The position numbers and the translations under genes were made by a program. The notes under the pieces were generated by a model that saw only the letters and a list, made by a program, of their open reading frames with translations, was not told the origin of the DNA and searched no databases. From Paenibacillus sp. FSL W8-0426 (GTDB lineage: Bacteria > Bacillota > Bacilli > Paenibacillales > Paenibacillaceae), in assembly GCF_037969725.1 (NCBI RefSeq), contig NZ_CP150203.1, forward strand, positions 1,566,001 through 1,630,000: DNA of 64,000 nt. The letters are read 5' to 3'. Of this stretch, positions 53,547 to 62,800 are shown piece after piece. How positions within the stretch are numbered: position 1 is the stretch's first letter; each line of letters opens with the position of its first letter.

Positions 53547-53578
53547 AAATCAATTAAAAGATTAAGAAGGGACATATA

Positions 53579-54310
53579 ATGATCGAATTACTTCTGAAAT
53601 TTTATAAAAAGAAAGTTATTTCATATCATTTAGTATTTCGATTTATGAAAGTGAAATATCGGCTAATGAGATACTCTTTTTTAATTTTTGTAATATCCAT
53701 ATTGCCGATGATTTACGGATTAACTTTAGGTCTAGCATGGGAAGAATCTCGTACATTGTCAATTGGATTTATATTTTTCTTTATTTTTATGCTGATTGTA
53801 ATGAAAACTATGGACGTACTAGTGAACAATCAAGCTAAAACAATTTTAAAACAGAAATATAATATTGAGCCAAATGGTTTATCTTGGCGAAATGAAAAAT
53901 TTGAAGAGATGCAATTGAACCTTATAAAAGAATATTTAATCAGCGGCTCATTATATAAAGAGGACAAAATTAAACTGTTGATAGAAATGATTGAGAAAGA
54001 TATCGATGCAAGAAAACTTTCACCACTTATCAACCCCGGAATTTTCATTTCTTTGTTTGTACCAATTTGGATACAATACTTAGTCTTTAAATACAGACCA
54101 ATAGAGACTGAAGTGGAAGCTACCGTAATGCTATTAAGTGGCACTTTTTTAATGCTAACAATAATTATTTTAATGAATGTTATTAAGAGATTTTCTAATG
54201 AAATAAAAGAGATAATTTTGACTGATGATAACGTATATAAAAAAACGTTGTTGGAAAAACTTAAAGATATATTGATAGTTTATAAAGAAGATGAAACCAA
54301 CAAACATTGA
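53579..54310 (+). CDS. Hypothetical membrane protein (first cassette after attI-like site C)
   Basis: A 243-residue protein. Two helices lie near 30-55 and 60-80 (FLIFVISILPMIYGLTLGLA; GFIFFFIFMLIVMKTMDVLV), then a soluble charged segment, then two more near 150-170 and 180-200. No family recognised. The start is 33 bases after GTTAT with a GAAGGGA site. A canonical attC-like site begins right after the stop, so the unit attI-gene-attC is intact. Confidence 0.6.
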   Translation: MIELLLKFYKKKVISYHLVFRFMKVKYRLMRYSFLIFVISILPMIYGLTLGLAWEESRTLSIGFIFFFIFMLIVMKTMDVLVNNQAKTILKQKYNIEPNGLSWRNEKFEEMQLNLIKEYLISGSLYKEDKIKLLIEMIEKDIDARKLSPLINPGIFISLFVPIWIQYLVFKYRPIETEVEATVMLLSGTFLMLTIIILMNVIKRFSNEIKEIILTDDNVYKKTLLEKLKDILIVYKEDETNKH

Positions 54311-54311
54311 C

Positions 54312-54415
54312 TTCACATAACATAATATTCACGCTGCGGACATTCGTCCTTGGCCCGGCATTCGCCGGACACCCGACATACGTCGGGTCGTGAATACAGG
54401 AACGTTATAGGAAAT
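54312..54415 (+). other. attC-like site, canonical form
   Basis: Left arm CATAACATAATATTCACGCT; hairpins GGACATTCGTCC, CCGGCATTCGCCGG and ACCCGACATACGTCGGGT; right arm CGTGAATACAGGAACGTTAT. The third hairpin is perfect and differs from the others by compensating changes. Confidence 0.85.
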
Positions 54416-54470
54416 CAGCGCAAAACAAAAATATAAACATAGCTAAACCAAAGATGAAAGGAGAATACTG

Positions 54471-54602
54471 ATGTATGAGAACTCTGAAAAAAAAGATATG
54501 ATTCTTTAGAAAGATCCAACTGTTTCATTGGTGGTAATGATGTGTGGCGTAGCGGGCTCTGGTAAAACTACTTTTACTCAGCAGTTAGAGAAAGATGGTT
54601 AA
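54471..54602 (+). pseudogene. P-loop kinase/ATPase fragment
   Basis: It starts ATG after AGGAG, stops at codon 13 (TAG), then continues VSLVVMMCGVAGSGKTTFTQ, a Walker A GxxGSGKT, and ends TAA at 54602. It is the N-terminal piece of an AAA-type kinase (zeta-toxin/ATP-binding family look), with the rest deleted. Confidence 0.65.
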
Positions 54603-54631
54603 AAAATAACCAAATTCAATTTGAAAAAAGA

Positions 54632-54659
54632 CTCAGGGCGTAGAATAAGCAACCCTGAG
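54632..54659 (-). terminator. Terminator of the crystallin-like gene
   Basis: CTCAGGG and CCCTGAG pair across 14 bases. Read on the - strand the stem is followed by TCTTTTTTC, so it terminates leftward transcription from the gene at 55145. Confidence 0.7.
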
Positions 54660-54770
54660 CCTTTGTTGCGTTCAATAAAATCGTAAGCCTTGGACGATAA
54701 ATAAGCCCTAGATTGCCGCTGGTATAGTAGACTGTCGTTTTCCTATCCCAAAAGGCCATATTATTTAGTG

Positions 54771-55145
54771 TTATTGTCTTATAATAAGAATGTCTCGAGG
54801 TGCTCTTCCAGTGCTTTGAATTTGAGATATTTCCGTGTTAGTAAGATTGCGGCCTACCAAGATTAACGAAGATGTGACGTTGTTGAAATTGAAATTACCC
54901 AAGTTAGCCACATTTTGACTGCCACGGAACACCCGGAATGACCCCTGAAAGTTAATTCCCGAAAACAGTACAAGTGTTACTTGAGTGCTTTGCACAACAT
55001 TTCTGAGTCGAAAGCTTGAAAGCGCATTGTCAAACCGAAATGCTCCAAGATCACGAACCGCAACCCCTCCACGTCTGAAGAGGATCCGACGACCAGAAAA
55101 ATTGTTACGAGACCAAAGTGAAAGACGTACATCACTATTTGCCAA
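54771..55145 (-). CDS. Beta/gamma-crystallin-fold protein
   Basis: A 124-residue protein with a TTG start and AAAGGAG site. It has two crystallin-type motifs, each with a calcium-binding (N/D)(N/D)xx(S/T)S signature: FDNALSSFRL and FNNVTSSLIL. Strand patterns LSLWSRNNFSGRRILFRRGG and LVLFSGINFQGSFRVF precede each. Microbial members bind calcium and are often stress- or spore-linked. No signal peptide. It is the only gene on the - strand in the cassette region, and its terminator and promoter are its own. Confidence 0.78.
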   Translation of the reverse strand: MANSDVRLSLWSRNNFSGRRILFRRGGVAVRDLGAFRFDNALSSFRLRNVVQSTQVTLVLFSGINFQGSFRVFRGSQNVANLGNFNFNNVTSSLILVGRNLTNTEISQIQSTGRAPRDILIIRQ

Positions 55146-55309
55146 CTAAATCACTCCTTTTCTAAGGTTGATATAGTGTATTGCGGTTTTTAGGAATGGT
55201 GTAGACAAATAGAGCAGGGTAATAGTCTGATTTTACTAAAATAGGATAGGTGTCGGTCGTATGACAAAGAGCGCTGATTTAGTCGAAGAATTCAAAGAAT
55301 TTTTTATGG

Positions 55310-55473
55310 CAACGGAAAGGCAGAACCAATCTGGAGAAGCAAATCGTTCGCATAAAAGCTTTCTGAAAGAAAGCTGCATCGGAAGCATAGACTGATCACC
55401 GGATTTTCCCCTTGAAATAAGGGATCAAACTGGGGATGACAGCGATCGGAAGATGGTACTGCACTCGAAGTGG
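55310..55473 (+). repeat. Structured repeat, copy 4 (both ends lost)
   Basis: AACGGAAAGGCAGAACC through AGCTTTCTGAAAGAAAGCT, the CCGGATTTTCCCCTTG segment and GATCGGAAGATGGTACTGCA. Neither terminal inverted repeat is present. Its right edge is fused to the GNAT fragment. Confidence 0.65.
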
Positions 55474-55762
55474 TGAACGGAGAGATCGATGGTTTATTTT
55501 GACTAAGGAAATTGATGATGTTAGGAAGTACAATTATTTAGCTCACTTTTTTGTTCTTCGTAAATATAGGAGATTGGGTGTTGGGAGAAAGGCTGCAGAA
55601 CACATTTTGAAGAAATCTAGTGGAGAATGGGAGCTTTATCAGCTATTAAAGAATGTACCAGCACAGAAGTTCTGGGATAAGGTAATAGAAGAAGTTTCAG
55701 AAGGTGAAGTAAAAATTAGAATGGATAATGAGAAGAGGTATCAAACCTTTACTTGTAAGTAG
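55474..55762 (+). pseudogene. GNAT acetyltransferase, C-terminal fragment
   Basis: It reads LTKEIDDVRKYNYLAHFFVL, then RKYRRLGVGRKAAEHIL (acetyl-CoA-binding RxxGxG/A motif) and ELYQLLKNVPAQKFWDKVIE. The N-terminal ~60 residues of the domain are missing; the reading frame extends left only into the structured repeat, so a start at 55436 would give a chimera. Likely inactive. Confidence 0.65.
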
Positions 55763-55948
55763 CTTCATGGCTGGCTCACATTACTCTATATGTTCATGCT
55801 GTATACCAGCTGTGTGTGTTGTAGATATGTCCTCAGCCTAAACCTGTTTATAATTTGGTATGCTGCGTTGATTGGCACAGACACTTGGTTGAGTGAGTAA
55901 GGATAGTTTGCAATTCGATTTCACACTTTGCTATGCAAGGAGGAACCT

Positions 55949-56515
55949 ATGAAGACCATCGTTTACATGGTTAGGCATGCGGAGTCACCATACACGGAAG
56001 GCACGGAGAGAACGAGGGGACTTACCTTGGAGGGTAAGGTGAAGGCGGCCCAAATCACAGAAATATTAAAGGATGAAGGAATACAGTCTATGATCTCAAG
56101 TCCTTATGCCAGGGCTATTCTAACCTTGGAGGGGTTGGCAGCAGAGTTGGAATTAGATATTCAGGTTATGGAGGATCTTCGGGAAAGGCATTTTTCAGAT
56201 GATATGATTACGGATGAAGAATTTGAGCCTGCTGCGAAAAGGATGTTTGAAGATCCTGATTATGCATTACCGGGAGGCGAGTCGAACAAGGTTTGCCAGA
56301 GTAGAGCTGTAGGTGTATTGAAGCAGATTTTAGAAGATAATAAGGGGAAAAAAATAGCGATCGGCACACACGGACATGTGATGACGTTGATGATGAATTA
56401 CTTTGATTCAAGTTACGGATTGGATTTCATGAATCAGACCAGCAAACCGGATATCTACCAATTAGAATTTGAAGAGATGGAGCTAGAGAAAGTGACAAGG
56501 CTGTGGGAAGAATAG
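55949..56515 (+). CDS. Histidine phosphatase family protein
   Basis: A 188-residue protein. The catalytic motif RHAE lies at residues 9-12 (MVRHAESPYTEG), ISSPYARAILTLEGLA follows near 50, and the second catalytic His is in IGTHGHVMTLMM near 145. These cytoplasmic enzymes dephosphorylate small molecules or proteins; the substrate cannot be assigned. The ATG at 55949 has a perfect AAGGAGGAA site; an ATG at 55928 does not. Not obviously a cassette gene. Confidence 0.85.
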   Translation: MKTIVYMVRHAESPYTEGTERTRGLTLEGKVKAAQITEILKDEGIQSMISSPYARAILTLEGLAAELELDIQVMEDLRERHFSDDMITDEEFEPAAKRMFEDPDYALPGGESNKVCQSRAVGVLKQILEDNKGKKIAIGTHGHVMTLMMNYFDSSYGLDFMNQTSKPDIYQLEFEEMELEKVTRLWEE

Positions 56516-56660
56516 GGCAATTAATCATGCATGAGAACGCTTGTTTGTAAATGTGGATGCAGGTAAAATATAGATATCATTGAATATGGAGGGGGGGAAG
56601 ATATTACGGAAAAATGGAGAGAGTGGTCGTGTGATCGGACCGAGAAGAAGGGGGATATTC

Positions 56661-57386
56661 ATGGATCAACAGGAATATGGCCGCTATTTGTTAGCGATGG
56701 GCGGTGAAGAGTTTGAGCCGGAAGATGATGAGCAGATTGAAGCAGACCATCTTTACGGATTTTTCCAGTGGTTTATGCCATCAGGAGCAGATGTTGAACG
56801 TGTGTTTGAGCCGATTCCAGACGGCCAGCGTTTCTTGGACAGAATACGTCCGATTTATGCGATGTTGAATCCCGAAGACTTCACCGGCGAATATGTGCCA
56901 GGTTATTTCAATGGTGGACATGAGGATGCTTCGGAGGCAACGCTGCGTGGTCTGGGGGAGGAGTTAATTCGAGGATTGAAAGGCCTGTTCTCCATGGTAC
57001 CGGAGGATGACGAAGCAGCGGACATGGCTAAGGAAGCATTACAGGATTTGGCCTGTCTGACGGAAGTCGTCGTGCTGCCGCAAGGGGAAATTGGCAAGTT
57101 AGAGCAAAGGGCAATTCAAGGCACGAATGAGGAAGATCGCGATGCCGTTTACGAAGCACTTGGAGACCTGCTCAGCTCACGCAGCGATTACGATGAAGCA
57201 ATCGAAATCTTGAGCGAGGCATACTATTCTATCGCTTGCGATTATTGGGTAGCCTATTATTTGCAATGGCCCCGTTATCAAGGTTTGCAGGAGGCGGAAG
57301 ACTGCCTGTATCCTTACTTTGAGCTATACCGCTATGGCTATAACCTTCACTGGACTCAAACGAAGCTATTCATTGGCAGGCGTTAA
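56661..57386 (+). CDS. Hypothetical protein
   Basis: A 241-residue acidic protein (MDQQEYGRYLLAMGGEEFEP; HLYGFFQWFMPSGADVERVF; NPEDFTGEYVPGYFNGGHED). The C-terminal third looks like a TPR-type helical pair (ALGDLLSSRSDYDEAIEILS EAYY). No family recognised. The ATG at 56661 follows AAGGGGG; a longer frame from 56580 is possible but basic at its start and without equal support. Confidence 0.55.
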   Translation: MDQQEYGRYLLAMGGEEFEPEDDEQIEADHLYGFFQWFMPSGADVERVFEPIPDGQRFLDRIRPIYAMLNPEDFTGEYVPGYFNGGHEDASEATLRGLGEELIRGLKGLFSMVPEDDEAADMAKEALQDLACLTEVVVLPQGEIGKLEQRAIQGTNEEDRDAVYEALGDLLSSRSDYDEAIEILSEAYYSIACDYWVAYYLQWPRYQGLQEAEDCLYPYFELYRYGYNLHWTQTKLFIGRR

Positions 57387-57584
57387 AGAGCGTTGGGGCT
57401 GGGAATTAGCGGCAGAACGTCCCATAGCCAAAACAGAGGACAAGAAAAAGAAGAATGAAAGTGGAGTAGAATCGTACGTTTACTCTTGAAGTAGAACATC
57501 TGGAGAGACATTGATATGTTAAACGGAGATATTCCAAGCGCTCCAGGTCATGTTGAATATTTTTCCTAACAAGGAGTTATTGGT

Positions 57585-58133
57585 ATGAAGATCGAACCTA
57601 CGAAAGAGTTTGCTTGTAAGCTAAGCATTATGCTCGAGAGTAAACTGATCTGGTACAAACACTTTCAGCCTTTTTGTGATGACATTATCCTTGCATACAC
57701 GAAACCGCCGTACTGGATCATCGAATTAGCTGCAGTGCGTTATCAAGGCAGTGCTATTGAAATCGTTAACAAATACATTCTCTCAGAACCTTTTGTTGAT
57801 GATTACCGTAACTCATTATTCGATCAATACATTGCTTGTTTGTACATAAAATACGATAGAAGAGAAATATCCTGGGCCAGCTTTTTGCTGGGGTCAGGAC
57901 AATATTCAGACCATAATCAAGCGGTGAAAGAGCCTTGTGAATACTTCTTTGAATTATTAAATGAATATGAAGCTGAAGAATTCAATGTTGAGCTTGAGTA
58001 TAGACAAAGAGAAGAGATACAGCATAAGTTTCGGAACGAAATTATTGAAATGCAGGCCATGTATGATGTATTTAGGGAATATTTTAAACAATATATTAAG
58101 AAGGAAAGAGGGGCATCAGATGGAGCGAGGTAA
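57585..58133 (+). CDS. Hypothetical protein
   Basis: A 182-residue soluble protein (KLIWYKHFQPFCDDIILAYT; PPYWIIELAAVRYQGSAIEI; FDQYIACLYIKYDRREISWA). No family recognised. Helical, with a charged C-terminus. Ribosome site AAGGAG. The preceding ~200 bases hold no gene. Confidence 0.5.
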   Translation: MKIEPTKEFACKLSIMLESKLIWYKHFQPFCDDIILAYTKPPYWIIELAAVRYQGSAIEIVNKYILSEPFVDDYRNSLFDQYIACLYIKYDRREISWASFLLGSGQYSDHNQAVKEPCEYFFELLNEYEAEEFNVELEYRQREEIQHKFRNEIIEMQAMYDVFREYFKQYIKKERGASDGAR

Positions 58134-58176
58134 CGGTCAGGAAAGAAGGGAATAAACCATCCAAGCCAATGGTATA

Positions 58177-58207
58177 GGCCAAGTGTTGATGCACTTGGTC
58201 TTTCTTT
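58177..58207 (+). terminator. Rho-independent terminator
   Basis: GCCAAGTG and CACTTGGT pair around a six-base loop, followed by CTTTCTTT. It ends the gene at 58133. Confidence 0.65.
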
Positions 58208-58375
58208 AAATTGATGATAACACATGAGAAAGGATGATCAAGGCTAAATTGAAAATAAGGGGAGACCAAGGAGGCTTCCTTTTTCACAGTTGAATGAACC
58301 CTTCGCTTATGTACTTGAACCAGCTCTGATTTAGTGATAATACAAGAACATGTTCTAAAAGATAAGCCAATTTAA

Positions 58376-58990
58376 ATGATAAGGGTGATGGATGTGGAAC
58401 GAGGACTCATTATATTTTTAAACGGAACATCAAGTTCGGGTAAGACGAGCATCGCGATGGAAATGAAAAAGCAGGGAGAGATTCCATTGCATCATCTATC
58501 TGTAGATCAATTTTTCCAAAATTATGACCAGTTCATCGATACTACATATCCAGATATGAAACCAACAAGAGAATTGGAAGCTCATGTGATGTCAGATATC
58601 CTTTTCGGCCCGATTGGCTCATTGTACTATGCAACCATTAAACTGTTTTCGGAAATGGGTCTGAATGTGATTGTGGATACGGTCATCAGCAATGACAAGT
58701 GGTTTAACGGTTTTTATGATTTGCTTTCAGATTATCCGATATTGTTTGTAGGCGTACACTGCTCGAAAGAAGAACTCGCCAGAAGAGAGCAGAGCAGGGG
58801 AGATCGCGAGATTGGACTTGCCCATTCCCAGTTCGACTACATCTACGCTTATGATGAATATGATCTGAAAGTGAATACGGAAGAACTCAGTTCGGCTGCA
58901 TGTGCAGAAAAGATATTAAGCTATATGAAGTCTGAGGAGGAATGTTCGGCATTTAAGAAGTTAAGTAGAAGAGAGGTTAATGTTTTATAG
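58376..58990 (+). CDS. Chloramphenicol phosphotransferase-like kinase
   Basis: A 204-residue P-loop kinase. Walker A is GTSSSGKT (residues 17-24), and SVDQFFQNYDQFIDTTYPDM follows, with the catalytic Asp near residue 44. The family (PF07931) phosphorylates the antibiotic chloramphenicol in Streptomyces; in Bacillota the substrate is usually unknown, so resistance is not implied. The ATG at 58376 or the ATG at 58388 (MDVERG) may be used; the latter is only seven bases after AAGGG. Confidence 0.75.
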   Translation: MIRVMDVERGLIIFLNGTSSSGKTSIAMEMKKQGEIPLHHLSVDQFFQNYDQFIDTTYPDMKPTRELEAHVMSDILFGPIGSLYYATIKLFSEMGLNVIVDTVISNDKWFNGFYDLLSDYPILFVGVHCSKEELARREQSRGDREIGLAHSQFDYIYAYDEYDLKVNTEELSSAACAEKILSYMKSEEECSAFKKLSRREVNVL

Positions 58991-59035
58991 AAGGTGAATG
59001 CCTCAGATCCCACCACAGGGACTATTGCCTATGTG

Positions 59036-59442
59036 TCCTGAGCCAGGAAGAACTGGCTACGGTATTGGCAGGAAAAAGCGTAGCTCTGATCCGTCCACTG
59101 GATTCTCTCGTGCGCGTCCATTCGGCGGCTCATCGGACAGGCGCGGTGCTGTACTGTGATCCAGGTCTGCGCGTTCCGTTATTTGTAGCAGACACCTCCG
59201 ACACGGCCTATCATATCTTGGTTGAGAAATTACCTGCTGTACAAGCGAGTCATTACTTCTTTCTGAGTAATCAGCTTATGCAGGATGGGGTATCGACCAC
59301 AGAGCAACGGGTCTTGGGAATGGTTGGTGGGGCTGAGGGACAGCAGGTGCATTCAGTTGATGCCGCGATGTGGATTGGTTGTTATGGGCTGATGGGTATC
59401 CATGGGATTGTGGATCAGATTGAGCAGGCGTTGTTGGGGTGA
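59036..59442 (+). pseudogene. Fragment of a Btr-like regulator (siderophore-binding domain)
   Basis: About 135 codons from LSQEELATVLAGKSVALIRP to WIGCYGLMGIHGIVDQIEQA closely match residues ~440-573 of the regulator at 8685 (LAGKSVALIRPFESMVRVH there). The cupin, AraC and first part of the binding domain are missing, and no ribosome site precedes the ATG at 59065. It is a dead paralogue. Confidence 0.75.
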
Positions 59443-59497
59443 GGGTAAATCCTGTGCCACCTATAGAGAGGCTAGTGAATTATCTAACCAGACGTAT

Positions 59498-59546
59498 AGA
59501 CAGGTCATCTTTTGTCTCAGGAGGGGGAAAAGTGGCCTGTTTTTTA
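59498..59546 (+). terminator. Rho-independent terminator
   Basis: ACAGGTCATCTTTT pairs with AAAAGTGGCCTGT, followed by TTTTTTAG. It lies after the regulator fragment. Confidence 0.75.
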
Positions 59547-59611
59547 GTTTTTAGCGAGGTACAAATAAAAGAAGAGTAAGTTTCGTTATCGGAACGGTAT
59601 GTTTCATACGA

Positions 59612-59650
59612 TGTAATATAGTCAACATTCACAATGCAGACGTTATGAAG
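59612..59650 (+). other. Possible collapsed attC-like site
   Basis: TAATATAGTCAACATTCACA is joined directly to ATGCAGACGTTATGAAGG, as if the left arm and core of an attC-like site were brought together by deletion. The rest of the 59547-59887 interval holds no gene; it should contain the promoter of the SLH protein. Confidence 0.25.
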
Positions 59651-59887
59651 GCTAGATCCATATTACACTAAAGAAAAATCAAAAAAATATGCTTAAAGTC
59701 CTAAAAATAGTTCATAAAGCACAGGAATTCTCTTCGAGAATGTCGCAAAATGGGTTTTATCTAAGTAGAAAAGGAGATATAGTATCCATCGAATATGAGA
59801 ACACATTGACTAGATATAGTCTGATGCTTACCTTACAGCAATGGTTGCACATTCAGGATTAAATTTAAATGACAGGGGAAATAGTCA

Positions 59888-62800
59888 ATGAAGAACGTAA
59901 TACGTAAATTGATGGTCCTGCTTACCATTGCATTAACCTTCCAGACGGGACTCGGTAATTATATGACGCCGACCACCTTTGCAGCTACGGGTCCTGTGTT
60001 AACTGTAACTGGAGGTTCGGCTTCATTCGTGGCTGGAGATAATGCGCCCTCCACTCCGATTGCTATCGACTCTGGCGTAACCATAACTGCAGATAGCAGC
60101 ACTACCCTTGCAAGCGCAACAGTGGCGATTACAGGCAATTTTTATGCTAGAGAAGATGTACTGATTTTCATCAATGATGGGCTGATCAAGGGGAACATTA
60201 CGGCCAGTTATGATGCATCTACTGGCGTGCTGACGTTGACATCATCGGGCGGAACTGCAACGTTGGAGCAGTGGCAAGCCGCTTTGAGATCAATAACTTA
60301 TACAAATACGGCGATCACGCCAAATACGGCGACGCGTACGGTTAGCTTCACGGTGACGGACGGCGTCAATACAAGTAGTACGGCGACACGAACTGTAACG
60401 GTGACGGAAACCGACCAGACACCGATCGTGACCACGAACGGTGGTTCGACCAATTACATCTCTGGAACTTCGACTTCGGTCGCTATTGACGGCGGTCTGA
60501 CGGTATCAGACCTTGACAATGCAACCTTGAGCAGCGCAACGGTTAGCATCACAAGCCACTTCGACGCGGGAAAAGATGTACTGGATTACACCAACGATGG
60601 GACGATCATGGGAAATATTACGGCGAGTTATAATCTATCTACTGGTGTGATGACGCTGATATCATCAGGCGCAACCGCAACGTTGGCGCAGTGGCAGAGT
60701 GCGTTGAGGGGAATTTCGTTCTCAAGCACGAGCGCCACGCCAGGGCAGCGCATTATTAGCTACGCTGTAAGCGACGGAACAAAGACCAGCGCTGCTGCTA
60801 CACATACTATGGAAGTAACAGTGATCACGCCTCTGAGTCTGACTACAAGCAGCGGTTCGGCTTCATTCGTGGCTGGGGATAATGCGCCCTCCACTCCGGT
60901 CATTATCGACTCTGGCATAACGGTAAGCGCAGATAGCAGTATTACGCTTGCAAGCGCAACAGTGGCGATTACAGGCAATTTTCATGCTGGAGAGGATGTA
61001 CTGAGTTTCATCAATGACGGGCGGACCAAGGGGAACATTACGGCCAGTTATAATGCATCTACTGGTGTGCTGACGTTGACATCCGCGGGCGGAACTGCAA
61101 CATTGGCGCAGTGGCAAGCCGCTTTGAGATCAATTACTTATACAGATACGGCGATCACGCCAAATACGGCGACACGTACGGTTAGCTTCACGGTAACGGA
61201 CGGCGTCAATATGAGCAATACAGCGACACGAACGGTGATGGTGACGGATACCGACCAGACACCAATGGTGACCACGAGTGGTGGTTCGACCAATTACATC
61301 TCTGGAACTTCGACTTCGGTCGCTATTGACGGCGGTCTGACGGTATCAGACCTGGACAATGCAACCTTGGCCAGCGCAACGGTTAGCATCACGAGCCACT
61401 TCGACGCGGGAAAAGATGTACTGGATTACATCAATGATGGGACGACCATGGGAAATATTACGGCGAGTTATAATGCATCTACTGGCGTGATGACGCTGAT
61501 ATCATCAGGCGCAACCGCAACGTTGGCGCAGTGGCAGAGTGCGTTGAGGGGAATTTCGTTCTCGAGCACGAGCGCCACGCCAGGGCAGCGCAACATTAGC
61601 TATATCGTAAGCGACGGAACAAAGACCAGTGCTGCTGCTATACATGCAGTAGAAGTAACGGTGATTATGGTTCCTAATCTGACTACAAGCAGCGGTTCGG
61701 CTTCATTCGTGGCTGGGGATAATGCACCCTCCACTCCGGTCGTTATTGACTCCGGCATAATGGTAACCGCAGATAGCAGCACCACTCTTCCAAGCGCAAC
61801 AGTGGCGATCACAGGCAATTTTCATGCTGGAGAAGATGTACTGAGTTTCATCAATGACGAGCGGACCATGGGGAATATAACAGCCAATTATGATGCATCT
61901 ACTGGTGTGCTGACGCTGACATCAGCGGGCGAATCCGCAACGTTGGAGGAGTGGCAAGCCGCTTTGAGAGCAATTGCTTATACAGATAAAGCGATCACGC
62001 CAAATACGACGAGGCGTACGGTTAGCTTCACGGTGACGGACGGTGTCAATGTGAGCAATACAGCGACACGAATTGTAACGGTCGCGGCCACCAACCAGAC
62101 ACCAATTGTGACCACGAGTGGTGGTTCGACCAATTACATTTCAGGGAATAGTACAGCTTCGACTCCGGTCGCTATTGACGGCGGTCTGACGGTTTCTGAT
62201 CTTGACAATGAGACCTTGGCCAGCGCAACGGTTAGCATCACGAGCCACTTCGACGCGGGAAAAGATGTGTTGGCTTACATCAATGACGGGAAGACCATGG
62301 GAAATATTACGGCAACTTATGATGCTCTCATGGGCATGCTGACGCTGACGTCCGCAGGTGGAACCGCAACGTTGGCGCAGTGGCAGAGTGCGTTGCAAGC
62401 CGTTACTTACAATAATACATCCGTCTCTCCAAATACGGCGACGCGCACGATCAGCTTCACCGTAAGCGATGGTACCAAAGTTAGCAGCATCGCAATGAAG
62501 AGCGTTACCTTGCAGGCATTAAGCAGTTTAAGGGCTACTCCGAATACGTTAAGCGTACTGACCGGGCAGACGGCATCGGTGGCGGTTACTGCTATTTTTT
62601 CAGATCAGGCGCATATAGATGTGACCTCATCGGTAACCTGGACTGTTCGCAATCCGTCAATTGCTAATGTTATCAGTGGGAGAGTTACTGGTAAGGCGAC
62701 AGGTAGTACTGTCGTCAGTGCTGTCTATGGAGCCCAATCGGTAGATATAAACGTAACAGTAACCGGCGCGCCAGTTTCGGGGCCAGAATCCTCTACGAGC

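Noticed and set aside
47691..54415. The repeated palindromes considered as a CRISPR array
   Set aside because: Units are 100-170 bases, spaced by whole genes, with differing inner sequence; no short direct repeats with uniform spacers and no cas genes.
49804..54415. The palindromes considered as simple transcription terminators or REP elements
   Set aside because: No T-run follows them, they recur with the same outer arms and a fixed GTT end right before the next gene, and a duplicated cassette starts exactly at that core; terminators or REPs would not explain this.
55436..55762. A 108-residue protein starting inside the structured repeat
   Set aside because: Its first ~12 residues come from repeat sequence and there is no ribosome site; the real content is a truncated GNAT domain.
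58376..58990. Calling this an antibiotic resistance gene
   Set aside because: The kinase family includes the chloramphenicol-modifying enzyme, but most Bacillota members have unknown substrates; sequence alone does not support resistance.
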